From RFTU01 sp046094505 (GTDB taxonomy: Bacteria; Pseudomonadota; Gammaproteobacteria; Burkholderiales; Burkholderiaceae_C): a stretch of 30,519 nucleotides of DNA. Where the stretch lies: NCBI GenBank assembly GCA_046094505.1, contig JBJTHN010000078.1:1-30519 (forward strand), written 5' to 3'. Position 1 is the stretch's first letter; the number at the start of each line of letters is the position of its first letter. Made by a program: the position numbers and the translations under genes. Under the pieces are notes generated by a model, which was not told the DNA's origin, made no database searches, and was given only the letters and a program-made list of their open reading frames with translations. Below are positions 17,101 through 24,021 of the stretch, one piece after another.

Positions 17101-17433
17101 CACGCCGCCACCACCGCCAAAGACCTGGATGTGAGAGCCCCCGCGCGCGCGCAGCAACTCCACCATGTACTTGAAATACTCCACATGCCCGCCCTGGTAG
17201 GAGCTGACGGCGATGCCCTGCACATCCTCCTGCAGCGCAGCGGTCACCACTTCGTCCACCGAACGGTTGTGCCCCAGGTGAATCACCTCGGCACCCATGC
17301 TTTGCAGGATGCGCCGCATGATGTTGATGGCCGCGTCGTGCCCGTCAAAGAGACTGGCGGCGGTGACGAAGCGCACCTTGTTCGTGGGGCGGTACTGGGC
17401 CAAGGCCTTGTAGTCGGCGGACAGGTCGGTCAT
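14119..17433 (-). CDS. icmF: Fused isobutyryl-CoA mutase (IcmF)
   Basis: A 1104-residue adenosylcobalamin enzyme that interconverts isobutyryl-CoA and n-butyryl-CoA. It is a natural fusion of three parts: a B12-binding domain (about 15-150, D30-x-H32 and the GGGGGVI loop), a G3E GTPase chaperone (about 203-430, Walker A GTGGAGKSS at 211-219, ETSGIGQGD, NKFD), and the mutase barrel (about 550-1104). Substrate-selecting residues of characterised IcmF, F598 and Q742, align with F609 (RMFAGEG) and Q753 (GQNTCIF) at one constant offset of 11, whereas methylmalonyl-CoA mutases have Tyr and Arg. H791 in SISGYHIAEAG is the conserved catalytic His. The ATG at 17433 is chosen because GAGG lies 7 nt upstream and the family N terminus follows. 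It is transcribed away from coaX, behind an ACGT-rich dyad. Confidence 0.95.
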   Translation of the reverse strand: MTDLSADYKALAQYRPTNKVRFVTAASLFDGHDAAINIMRRILQSMGAEVIHLGHNRSVDEVVTAALQEDVQGIAVSSYQGGHVEYFKYMVELLRARGGSHIQVFGGGGGVIVPAEIRDLAEHGVRIFSPEDGQRMGLQGMIGEMMMRCDRDLSAHAPMQLEAVQGHSESAWRALAQLITALENGRADGALLTAVRESASARAIPVLGITGTGGAGKSSLTDELIRRIRLDQDDALRIAVISIDPSRRKSGGALLGDRIRMNAISPWSKSPASAGDTGARVFMRSLATREAGSEISQALPDVVAACRAAGFDLVIVETSGIGQGDAAIVPHVDIPMYVMTPEFGAASQLEKIDMLDFAEFVAINKFDRKGSLDALRDVAKQVQRNREAWTVKTEDMPVYGTMASRFNDDGVTALYQGIKGRLQTLGLPLRPGRLPPVHTRHSTQQTPIVPAARMRYLADIADSVRGYKRRVAQQVRLAREVQQLREAARMLSVDKPDKPRAAEAAIDLAVKREAQMGADARQLLAQWPDMQKAYAGDEYVVKIRDKEIRTALTHTTLSGNKIRKVSLPQYEDHGEILKWLMLENVPGSFPYTAGTFAFKREGEDPTRMFAGEGDAFRTNRRFKVVSEGMPAKRLSTAFDSVTLYGHDPDRRPDIYGKVGNSGVSIATLDDMKVLYGGFDLTNPSTSVSMTINGPAPSILAMFMSTAIDQNLDKFKADNGREPTADEVQKIRAWTLANVRGTVQADILKEDQGQNTCIFSTEFSLKVMGDIAEYFVHHDVRNFYSVSISGYHIAEAGANPISQLAFTLSNGFTFVEAYLARGMHVDDFAPNLSFFFSNGMDPEYTVLGRVARRIWATAMRDRYGANERSQRLKYHIQTSGRSLHAQEIAFNDIRTTLQALIAIYDNCNSLHTNAYDEAITTPTEESVRRAMAIQLIINREWGLAKNENPNQGAFVIDELTELVEEAVLAEFEKITERGGVLGAMETGYQRSKIQEESMHYEMLKHTGEHPIIGVNTFRNPHGDPVPEHIELARSTPQEKESQLQRLDDFHTRHAAHAGPMLQRLQQTVMDNGNVFEVLMEAVRVCSLGQITAALFEVGGQYRRSM

Positions 17434-17519
17434 GGGAAACCTCGGATACACAGGGGCGAAAGGGGCCGCACCAGGGCTTGAAGGGGCAGACGAACGAAAG
17501 CCCCGGCCAAGAAGCGCCA

Positions 17520-17541
17520 TTGACGTTAACGTAAACGTCAA
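17520..17541. promoter_or_regulatory. ACGT-rich dyad, candidate MerR/LiuR-type operator
   Basis: A 22-bp imperfect palindrome with one mismatched pair lies in the divergent icmF/coaX spacer. The outer halves are TTGACGT and ACGTCAA, and the core has two further ACGT-type steps. Its near edge is 86 bp upstream of the icmF ATG and 89 bp upstream of the coaX ATG. The repeated ACGT pattern resembles sites attributed to MerR-family LiuR regulators of branched-chain acyl catabolism, from memory. Each half also reads TTGACG, a fair -35 box; on the plus strand a TGCAAT lies 18 bp downstream. No regulator gene is inside the window. Confidence 0.5.
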
Positions 17542-17630
17542 CTTGCAATCATGCCACCGAATACCGGTGTGTGGGCCGTCGCTGTCGTGGCCGCCGGCGG
17601 ACGGTGCCCCGCTCTGATAACCTGCTTTCC

Positions 17631-18398
17631 ATGAGCTTTTTGGCCATCGACATCGGCAACACCCGGCTGAAGTGGGCGCTGCACGAGGCCGCTACGCCGG
17701 GCGCCGTGCCGCGCCAGCAGGGGGCGGTGTTCCTGGAAAACATCGACGCCCTGGCCGAAGGCGATTGGAGGGCCTTGCCCGCGCCGCGTGCCATTCTGGG
17801 CTGCAACGTGGCCGGGGACGCGGTGCGCCGCCGGGTCGAGGAACAGTTGGAGTTGTGGGACACGGCGCCAAGCTGGGTGGTGCCTTCGGCCCAGGACGCC
17901 GGTGTGCGCAACGGCTACGACCACCCCACCCGGCTGGGGGCCGACCGCTGGACCGCGCTCATTGGGGCGCGCTGGCATGTGCAGCACCGTGGTCTGGCGC
18001 AAGGGGCACTGGTGGTGATGATCGGCACGGCCGTGACGGTGGACGCGCTGGACCCGGACGGCACCTTCCTGGGCGGGCTCATCCTGCCAGGGCACGGCAT
18101 CATGTTGCGCGCCCTGGAGTCGGGCACGGCCGGCCTGCGCGTTCCCACGGGTGAGGTGCGCCTGTTCCCCACCAACACTTCCGATGCCCTCACCAGTGGT
18201 GGCAACTACGCCATCACCGGCGCCATCGAGCGCTTGCACCGGCACCTCAAGCAGCGCACGGGCCTGCAGCCCCTGACCCTGATCACGGGTGGCGCGGGCT
18301 GGAAGGTGGTGCCCCACCTGCAGATCGAGCACGAACTGGTCGAAGGCCTGATCTTCGACGGGCTGCTGGCCCTGCGGGCCCAGCGACAGTCCCGCTAA
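17631..18398 (+). CDS. coaX: Type III pantothenate kinase
   Basis: A 255-residue cytoplasmic kinase that phosphorylates pantothenate, the first step of coenzyme A synthesis. It belongs to the acetate/sugar kinase-Hsc70-actin (ASKHA) fold. Visible motifs are the phosphate-binding DIGNTRLKW (7-15), the pantothenate region GYDHPTRLGADRW with catalytic D105, and the second phosphate motif GTAVTVDAL (132-140). A late glycine-rich stretch TLITGGAGW ends the adenine site. The length is typical. The ATG at 17631 is the only start that gives the DIGNT motif near the N terminus, yet no ribosome site precedes it; a -10-like GATAAC lies only 9 nt upstream, so the transcript may have a very short leader. 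It is divergent from icmF and ends 18 bp from the convergent hslU. Confidence 0.93.
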   Translation: MSFLAIDIGNTRLKWALHEAATPGAVPRQQGAVFLENIDALAEGDWRALPAPRAILGCNVAGDAVRRRVEEQLELWDTAPSWVVPSAQDAGVRNGYDHPTRLGADRWTALIGARWHVQHRGLAQGALVVMIGTAVTVDALDPDGTFLGGLILPGHGIMLRALESGTAGLRVPTGEVRLFPTNTSDALTSGGNYAITGAIERLHRHLKQRTGLQPLTLITGGAGWKVVPHLQIEHELVEGLIFDGLLALRAQRQSR

Positions 18399-18416
18399 GG
18401 CGGGCGGTTCAACCCT

Positions 18417-19781
18417 TCAGAGGATGAAGCGCGACAGGTCTTCGTTGCGCGCTAGGTCGCTCAGCTTCTGGTCCACCTGCTGAGCCCCCAGGGTCACCCG
18501 GGTGCCCGCACGGTTGGGCGCATCGAAGCTGATCTCGTCCAACAGGCGCTCCATGACCGTGGCCAGGCGGCGCGCCCCGATGTTCTCCATGCGTTCGTTG
18601 ACCTCGAAGGCGATCTGCGCCAAGCGGCGGATCGCATCGGGTTCGAACACCAACTCCACCCCTTCGGTGGCCAGAAGGGCCTGGTACTGCTTGACGATGC
18701 TGGCGTGGGTGCTCGTGAGAATGGCCTCAAAGTCTTCAACGCTCAGGGCGCCGAGCTCCACGCGGATCGGGAACCGGCCTTGCAGCTCGGGAATGAGGTC
18801 ACTGGGCTTGGCCAGGTGGAAGGCGCCCGAGGCGATGAACAGGATGTGGTCGGTCTTGACGGGGCCGTACTTGGTGCCCACGGTGGTGCCCTCCACCAGC
18901 GGCAGCAGGTCGCGTTGAACCCCCTGGCGCGAGACCTCTGCCGTGCCGCTGCCCTCGCTGCGCGAACACACCTTGTCAATCTCGTCGATGAAGACGATGC
19001 CGTTGCCTTCGGCATGCGCCAAGGCGGCTGACTTGATCTCGTCTTCGTTGACCAGCTTGGCTGCCTCCTCTTCCACCAGCAGCTTCAGCGCGTCCTTGAT
19101 CTTGAGCTTGCGGGCTTGGCGCCGGCCTGCGCCCATCTGTGAAAACAGACCCTTGAGCTGCTCGGCCATCTCCTCCATGCCCTGGGGGCCCATGACCTCC
19201 AAGGTGGGCCGCGACTCGGCCAACTCGATTTCGATTTCGGTGTCGTTCAAGGAACCCTCGCGCAAGCGCTTGCGAAAGGTTTGCCGTGCGGCACTGTCAG
19301 CCGTTGGGCGGCTGGGTGCGGGAGTCTCGCCAAAACCGAAGGGGGTGGCGGCGCTGCTGGAGCGCGGCGGGGGGATCAGCACATCCAGGATGCGGTCTTC
19401 GGCGGCGTCTTCGGCCAGACTGCGCTTGGCACGCACCTGGCGCTCGCGCTCTTGCTTGACGGCCACGTCCACCAGGTCGCGCACGATGGTGTCCACATCC
19501 TTGCCCACATAGCCCACTTCGGTGAACTTGGTGGCCTCCACCTTGATGAAGGGTGCATCGGCCAGGCGTGCCAGCCGACGGGCAATTTCCGTCTTGCCCA
19601 CGCCAGTGGGGCCGATCATCAGGATGTTCTTGGGCGTGATTTCGTGGCGCAGCTTCTCGTCGACCTGTTGTCGACGCCAGCGGTTGCGCAGCGCAATGGC
19701 CACCGCTCGCTTGGCCGACTGTTGGCCCACGATGTGTCGGTCTAGCTCGGAGACGATCTCCTGGGGGGTCATGGCGCTCAT
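18417..19781 (-). CDS. hslU: ATP-dependent protease ATPase subunit HslU
   Basis: A 454-residue AAA+ unfoldase that feeds substrates to the HslV peptidase. Motifs are Walker A GPTGVGKT (57-64), the pore loop GYVG (90-93), Walker B IVFIDEID (262-269) and the C-terminal tail ending LSRFIL, which docks into HslV. The inserted I domain (about 110-245) includes a Pro/Ser/Thr-rich linker at 136-162. The ATG at 19781 is preferred, with AAGGA 8 nt upstream; a GTG at 19799 and an ATG at 19772 are in frame. The start lies 33 bp after the hslV stop, so it is the last gene of the dksA-hslV-hslU set. The length is close to the family norm (443 in E. coli). Confidence 0.97.
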   Translation of the reverse strand: MSAMTPQEIVSELDRHIVGQQSAKRAVAIALRNRWRRQQVDEKLRHEITPKNILMIGPTGVGKTEIARRLARLADAPFIKVEATKFTEVGYVGKDVDTIVRDLVDVAVKQERERQVRAKRSLAEDAAEDRILDVLIPPPRSSSAATPFGFGETPAPSRPTADSAARQTFRKRLREGSLNDTEIEIELAESRPTLEVMGPQGMEEMAEQLKGLFSQMGAGRRQARKLKIKDALKLLVEEEAAKLVNEDEIKSAALAHAEGNGIVFIDEIDKVCSRSEGSGTAEVSRQGVQRDLLPLVEGTTVGTKYGPVKTDHILFIASGAFHLAKPSDLIPELQGRFPIRVELGALSVEDFEAILTSTHASIVKQYQALLATEGVELVFEPDAIRRLAQIAFEVNERMENIGARRLATVMERLLDEISFDAPNRAGTRVTLGAQQVDQKLSDLARNEDLSRFIL

Positions 19782-19814
19782 GGGCGAATCCTTCGGCACG
19801 GCGCTTCAGCGCAC

Positions 19815-20375
19815 TCAGTCCAACACTTCGATCGTGTGGTTCTGATTGGTGTAGATGCAGAGTTCCCCGGCGATTTCAAGGGCGCGTTTGACGATTTCGC
19901 TGGCGCCCAGATCGGTGTGGGCCAGCAGGGCTTGAGCAGCCGCCTGTGCATAGGCGCCGCCCGAGCCGATGGCCACGATGCCGCGTTCGGGCTCCAACAC
20001 GTCGCCGTTACCGGTGATGATGAGGCTGGCGCTGCGGTCGGCCACCGCCAGCATCGCTTCCAGCCTGCGAAGCACACGGTCGGTGCGCCAGTCGCGGGTG
20101 AGTTCGATCGCCGCGCGCGCCAGGTGGCCTTGGTGCTTCTCCAACTTCGCTTCGAACCGCTCGAAGAGGGTGAAGGCGTCGGCCGTGGCCCCGGCAAAGC
20201 CCGCCAGCACCTGGTCTTTGTGCAGCTTGCGCACCTTGCGTGCGCTGGCCTTGACCACGATGTGGCCCAGGGTGACCTGGCCATCACCCCCCAACGCCAC
20301 CTGCCAGCGGCCATCGGGCAGCTGCCGGCGCACGCTGAGGATGGTGGTGCCGTGAAAAACGGCGGAGTCGCTCAT
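19815..20375 (-). CDS. hslV: ATP-dependent protease peptidase subunit HslV
   Basis: A 186-residue N-terminal-nucleophile threonine peptidase, proteasome-like, which forms a double hexamer with HslU. The nucleophile is expected to be T10 in FHGTTILSVRR, so a short leader of nine residues must be removed; E. coli has only the initiator Met there, while betaproteobacterial relatives commonly carry a few residues ending in HG. The motifs ALGGDGQVTLG, AGFAGATADAFTLFERFE and AIGSGGAYAQAAAQAL are all typical. The gene starts 17 bp after the dksA stop and is followed by hslU after 33 bp. Confidence 0.97.
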   Translation of the reverse strand: MSDSAVFHGTTILSVRRQLPDGRWQVALGGDGQVTLGHIVVKASARKVRKLHKDQVLAGFAGATADAFTLFERFEAKLEKHQGHLARAAIELTRDWRTDRVLRRLEAMLAVADRSASLIITGNGDVLEPERGIVAIGSGGAYAQAAAQALLAHTDLGASEIVKRALEIAGELCIYTNQNHTIEVLD

Positions 20376-20392
20376 CGGCTGCGCGCGCCGAA

Positions 20393-21679
20393 TCAGTCGC
20401 CGAACATGCGCTGCTTGAGTTCCCGGCGCTGTTGCGCCTCCAGCGACAGTGTGGCTGTGGGACGGGCCAGCAGACGGCCCAAGCCGATGGGCTCACCGGT
20501 CTCTTCGCAGTAGCCGTATTCACCGGCATCGATGCGCGCCAACGACTGGGAAATCTTGCGCAGCAGCTTGCGCTCGCGGTCGCGGGTACGCAGCTCCAGG
20601 GCGTGCTCTTCTTCAATCGTGGCACGGTCGGCGGGGTCGGGCACGATGGTGGTGTCCTCGCGCAGGTGCTCGGTGGTCTCGCCGGCGTTGGACAGCAGGT
20701 CTGCCTTCAGCGCATTCAGGCGCGACTTGAAGAAATCGATCTGCTTGTCGTTCATGTATTCGCTGTCGGGCATGGCCAGCAGCTCGGGCTCGCTGAGGTC
20801 GCGCCCGGCCTTGCTCTTCCAAGCATTGGCCAGCTTGGGGTCGGGTTTGCCGGCGGGCTTGATGTCCAGAATCGGCTCGGGCAGGTGACGCGCACTGGGC
20901 TTGGCCGGGGCAAAGCGGTCGGCAAAGCGGTTGGCCGGGTGGCTGGGTGCGGCCGGCACGGGTTGGCTGTTGGCTTCGGCGCGGCTGAGCCGCGTTTTCC
21001 CGCTGCGGGGGGCGCTGGTGGGGGCCTTCGCTGCGGTGGCTTGAACGGGGGCGGAGGCCGGTGTGGCCGGCGCTGCGGTGGATTTCACGGATGCTTTCTG
21101 CGAGGAGGCGGTCACCGGTGCGGGGCCCGCCGTCTTGGATCGGTTGGCCGCAGGCGCCGATGGAGCCGGTTTGCCTGCGGGGGTGTTTTTGAGGGGAGCC
21201 TTGCTGCTGGGTTTGCTGGCCTTGTTGGTGGTTGGCCGCTTCTGGGCTTTGCCGGCACGGCTTGCCGCGGCAGCGGGTGCCAGTTTGGCCTGGGTGGCGG
21301 CCTTGGCCTTGATTACGCTCTTCGTACCCCCCTTGGGCGTGGGCTTTGCCGTGACTTTTTTGGCAGCTTGGGCACCGGAAGGCTTGCCGCTGGGTTTGCT
21401 GGCGGCCTTGCCCGTGGCCTTTGCCATGGGCTTGGTGGGCTTGGCGCTGGCTTTGGCCGCGGGTTTGGAGGCCGGCTTGCTGGCGGGTTTGGCGTTGGGC
21501 TTGGATGCCGGTTTGGCCGTCGCCTTGGCAGGCTTAGAAGGCGTAGAAGGCTTGGCAGGCTTAACAGGCTTAGCAGGCTTGGCCGCCGTCACGGGCTTCT
21601 TCGCCGCAGAGGGCCGGGTGGCTGCCTTGGCGGTCTTGCTTGCCTTGGAGGTGGCCGGCTTGGCCGTGCTCTTGCTCAA
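20393..21679 (-). CDS. dksA: DksA-family RNA polymerase-binding regulator with long basic tail
   Basis: A 428-residue protein whose last 134 residues are DksA, the factor that enters the RNA polymerase secondary channel and works with ppGpp. The coiled-coil tip motif D-x-x-D-x-A is intact (D348, D351, A353 in PDPADRAT). The C-terminal zinc-finger position keeps one Cys (C391, YGYCEETGEPIG); the other three are Thr, Ser and Ala, so no classical Zn site is expected, as in other single-Cys DksA proteins. Residues 1-294 are low-complexity Lys/Ala/Pro/Ser sequence like a histone-H1 tail. The TTG at 21679 is preferred because GAGGAG lies 6 nt upstream; an ATG at 21721 would add 14 residues of different composition. 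It precedes hslV by 17 bp. Confidence 0.9.
   Translation of the reverse strand: MSKSTAKPATSKASKTAKAATRPSAAKKPVTAAKPAKPVKPAKPSTPSKPAKATAKPASKPNAKPASKPASKPAAKASAKPTKPMAKATGKAASKPSGKPSGAQAAKKVTAKPTPKGGTKSVIKAKAATQAKLAPAAAASRAGKAQKRPTTNKASKPSSKAPLKNTPAGKPAPSAPAANRSKTAGPAPVTASSQKASVKSTAAPATPASAPVQATAAKAPTSAPRSGKTRLSRAEANSQPVPAAPSHPANRFADRFAPAKPSARHLPEPILDIKPAGKPDPKLANAWKSKAGRDLSEPELLAMPDSEYMNDKQIDFFKSRLNALKADLLSNAGETTEHLREDTTIVPDPADRATIEEEHALELRTRDRERKLLRKISQSLARIDAGEYGYCEETGEPIGLGRLLARPTATLSLEAQQRRELKQRMFGD
21374..21592 (-). repeat. Lys-Pro-Ala repeat tract inside dksA
   Basis: The DNA here encodes the densest part of the DksA tail (residues 30-102), built of irregular units such as KPAKP, KPASKP and KPTKP. 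The plus strand shows recurring GGCTTGGCAGGCTTA and GGTTTGGCGGCC-type words. Such tracts vary in length between relatives by slippage. It is coding sequence and not a mobile or CRISPR repeat. Confidence 0.75.
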
Positions 21680-21685
21680 CGTCGT

Positions 21686-21691
21686 CTCCTC
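21686..21691 (-). promoter_or_regulatory. Ribosome binding site setting the dksA TTG start
   Basis: GAGGAG on the minus strand lies exactly 6 nt before the TTG at 21679 and is the best ribosome site in the dksA leader. The alternative ATG at 21721 has only an AGG 4 nt upstream, so this site decides for the TTG. Confidence 0.6.
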
Positions 21692-21838
21692 ATCCGATGG
21701 GGCCAAGAGAAGGCCCTTCATGGGGCCTGGAGTCTCTTCCTTGCCCTTTGATCGGCGTATCCGGGCCTACCCTAGCGCGGCCCTGAAGCACGGGTGGGCC
21801 CCAAGCCCGCCCCGCTGCCCCACCCGCAAGGCGGCGCG

Positions 21839-21844
21839 ATTGTA
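21839..21844 (-). promoter_or_regulatory. Candidate -10 box for dksA
   Basis: TACAAT on the minus strand, in the context GATTACAATCGCG, looks like the usual -10 boxes of this bacterial group. It lies about 160 nt upstream of the TTG start, in the spacer after the GTPase gene. No good -35 box is seen. It would let dksA-hslV-hslU be transcribed apart from the upstream gene. Confidence 0.4.
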
Positions 21845-21886
21845 ATCACCCCCCCTCTGCGGCCCATGGCCAGGCCCCACGAGGCC

Positions 21887-22972
21887 TTAGCTCAGACACT
21901 GCTCCAGGCCCTGCAGCAGGATGTCTCGGGGCAGGTCGATGCCGATGAAGACCATCTTGCTCTGTTTCTTCTCGCCGGGGGTCCACTTGGGGCCCAGGTC
22001 GCTGCCCATCAGCTGGTGCACGCCCTGAAAGATCACCTTGCGGTCGTGACCCTTCATGTACAGCACGCCCTTGTAGCGCAGCATCTTGGGGCCGTACACC
22101 TGCACGATGGAGCCCAGGAAGTCCTCCAGCCGCTCCGCGTGGAAAGGCCGATCGGCACGGAAGACGAAGGACTTCACATCGTCGTCATGGTGGTGGTGAT
22201 GCGGGTGGTCGCAGTGCTCGCCATGGTCGTGGTCATGGTGGTGATGGTGGTCGTGTCCATCCCCATGGCCGTGGCCGTGCCCATGGTCATGCCCGTGGCC
22301 GTGGTCATCCGCCTTGAGGAAGTCCGGGTCGATGTCCAGCTTGGCGTTGAGGTTGAAGCCCTTGAGGTCGAAGATCTTGTCGATCGGCACCTCGCCGAAG
22401 TGAGCGCTTTCGATCGGGGCTCGCGGGTTCATGTGGCGCAGGCGGTGGGTCAGCACATCGATGTCTTGCTGGCTGACCAGGTCGGCTTTGCTGATGAAGA
22501 TCCGGTCGGCAAAGCCGGTCTGGCGACGCGCCTCTTGCCGGGTGTCGAGCTGCTGCTGCGCGTGCTTGGCATCGACCAGGGTGATGATGGAGTCCAGCTG
22601 GAAACTGGCGGCCACCTCGTCGTCGATGAAGAAGGTTTGCGCCACCGGGCCTGGGTCGGCCACGCCGGTGGTTTCAATGACCACCCGCTCAAAGTCCAGC
22701 TCCCCCTTGCGGCGCTTTTCGGCCAGATCGGCCAGGGTGGCGCGCAGGTCTTCCCGGATCGTGCAGCAGATGCAGCCGTTGCTCATCTGGATGATCTGCT
22801 CGTTGGTGTCGGCCACCAAGATGTCGTTGTCGATGTTTTCTTCACCGAACTCGTTTTCGATCACGGCAATCTTTTGGCCGTGGGCTTCGGTGAGCACCCG
22901 CTTGAGCAGCGTGGTCTTGCCCGAGCCCAGGAAGCCGGTGAGGATGGTGGCGGGGATCAGGGAGGGGGTCAT
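21887..22972 (-). CDS. COG0523 GTPase, CobW/ZNG1-type metal chaperone
   Basis: A 361-residue G3E GTPase, probably a zinc metallochaperone. It has Walker A GFLGSGKT (13-20), the metal-binding CxCC in NGCICC (65-70), the Walker-B region ERVVIETTGVADPG and the guanine motif SKAD (161-164). Residues 222-265 form a very His/Asp-rich loop with 22 His and one Cys, suited to binding several metal ions. The C-terminal CobW domain follows (about 266-361). The ATG at 22972 is chosen because the Walker A sits at its usual place; the long frame upstream is not protein-like. A TTGACA -35 box lies at 23038-23043 on the minus strand. It is followed by dksA after a 207-bp spacer. A cobalamin role (CobW proper) is less likely with no cob genes here. 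Confidence 0.9.
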   Translation of the reverse strand: MTPSLIPATILTGFLGSGKTTLLKRVLTEAHGQKIAVIENEFGEENIDNDILVADTNEQIIQMSNGCICCTIREDLRATLADLAEKRRKGELDFERVVIETTGVADPGPVAQTFFIDDEVAASFQLDSIITLVDAKHAQQQLDTRQEARRQTGFADRIFISKADLVSQQDIDVLTHRLRHMNPRAPIESAHFGEVPIDKIFDLKGFNLNAKLDIDPDFLKADDHGHGHDHGHGHGHGDGHDHHHHHDHDHGEHCDHPHHHHHDDDVKSFVFRADRPFHAERLEDFLGSIVQVYGPKMLRYKGVLYMKGHDRKVIFQGVHQLMGSDLGPKWTPGEKKQSKMVFIGIDLPRDILLQGLEQCLS

Positions 22973-22993
22973 GGTGCGCGCTTTTCGGTCAGT

Positions 22994-23006
22994 CCCAACA
23001 GTTGGG
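22994..23006. promoter_or_regulatory. Perfect 13-bp dyad upstream of the metal-chaperone GTPase
   Basis: CCCAAC-A-GTTGGG is a perfect dyad centred at 23000, between the TTGACA box (23038-23043, minus strand) and the ATG at 22972. It could be an operator or a small leader hairpin. It does not match the Zur consensus that I know, and I cannot name a regulator for it. Confidence 0.35.
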
Positions 23007-23037
23007 GGCGCCGCACTGTGGTTCAAGGGGGGTGATC

Positions 23038-23043
23038 TGTCAA
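23038..23043 (-). promoter_or_regulatory. -35 box for the metal-chaperone GTPase gene
   Basis: A perfect TTGACA on the minus strand lies 66 bp upstream of the ATG at 22972. A 17-bp spacer leads to CACAGT, a poor -10 box with three of six matches. The same spacer carries the corC leader on the other strand, where TATCCT at 23051-23056 is a possible -10 box. Confidence 0.4.
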
Positions 23044-23084
23044 GCTGCGGTATCCTGCGCCTTCCTTCACTGCCGACACCCGCT

Positions 23085-23993
23085 GTGTCAGAACCCCACC
23101 CTACAGGGCGCGTGTCCGCGCCCCCGGTTGACCGCCGCACCCTCCTGGACCGCCTGGTCGACTTCATCTCCCCTGGTCCGGATTCCCGCGAAGAGCTGCT
23201 CGAATCGCTGGCCGATGCCGAGCAACGCAGCCTCATCGAACCCGACGCCCGCCGCATGCTGGAAGGCGTGTTGCGCCTGTCAGACCAATCCGCCGGCGAC
23301 GTCATGGTGGCCGCGCCCCGGATGGACGTGCTGGACCTGGCCCAGCCCTACGAAGACCTGCTGGAAACCGTCATCCGTACGGCCCACTCTCGTTTTCCGG
23401 TGGTGGAGGGTTCGCGCGACAACATCATCGGCATCCTGATGGCCAAGGACCTGATCAAGCTGCAGCGCGCGCCGGAGTTGCACCTGCGCACCCTGCTGCG
23501 CCCTGCGGTGTTCGTGCCTGAGAGCAAGGCCCTGACGGAGTTGCTGCGCGACTTTCGCTCCAACCGCAACCACATGGCCATCGTCATCGACGAGTTTGGC
23601 CAAACGGCAGGCCTGGTGACCATCGAAGACGTGCTCGAAGAGATCGTGGGCGAAATCGAAGACGAGTTCGATGTGGCCGATGGCGAATCCGCGGTCTACA
23701 CACTGGCCGATGGTTCCTACCGGGTGGCCGGAGACGGCCCAATCGCCGAGGTCAACCGCATCTTTGGGTTGGACTTTCCTGAAGACGGGTTCGACACGAT
23801 TGGCGGCTTGGTGGCCCATGAGTTGGGCCGCGTGCCGCGCCGGGGCGAATCCGTCGATGTCGGCGGCCTGCACTTCGTGGTGATGCTGGCCCGTGGCGGC
23901 GCGGTGCGCTGGTTCCGGGTGACGCGCGTCACCCCGGCCGAATCAGCAGACGACCCGCCCAAGGCGCCAGACGGGCCGGCCGCCAAGGCCTGA
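23085..23993 (+). CDS. corC: CorC/YbeX-type CBS-domain protein
   Basis: A 302-residue soluble protein of the HlyC/CorC family, linked to magnesium and cobalt efflux or to ribosome-related functions in E. coli (YbeX). It has two CBS modules (about 70-190, with SAGDVMVAAPRMDVLDL, TAHSRFPVVEG, NHMAIVIDEFGQTAGLVTIEDVLEEIVGEI in two parts) and a C-terminal transporter-associated domain (about 205-285). It lacks the membrane DUF21 domain, so it is not a channel by itself. The start is taken at GTG 23085 (SEPHPTGR); a GTG at 23112 is an alternative, and neither has a clear ribosome site. It precedes lnt by 28 bp, the same pair as in E. coli. Confidence 0.9.
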   Translation: MSEPHPTGRVSAPPVDRRTLLDRLVDFISPGPDSREELLESLADAEQRSLIEPDARRMLEGVLRLSDQSAGDVMVAAPRMDVLDLAQPYEDLLETVIRTAHSRFPVVEGSRDNIIGILMAKDLIKLQRAPELHLRTLLRPAVFVPESKALTELLRDFRSNRNHMAIVIDEFGQTAGLVTIEDVLEEIVGEIEDEFDVADGESAVYTLADGSYRVAGDGPIAEVNRIFGLDFPEDGFDTIGGLVAHELGRVPRRGESVDVGGLHFVVMLARGGAVRWFRVTRVTPAESADDPPKAPDGPAAKA

Positions 23994-24021
23994 GCAGGCA
24001 CCCCAGGCCCATGAGCCCCGT

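Noticed and set aside
18391..18404. CCCGC/GCGGG stem at the coaX stop
   Set aside because: The 5-bp stem overlaps the stop codon and lacks a T-run; it is too weak to call.
22175..22310. Short tandem GTG/CAT-rich repeats that look CRISPR-like
   Set aside because: They encode the His-rich loop of the GTPase in frame and have no repeat-spacer structure.
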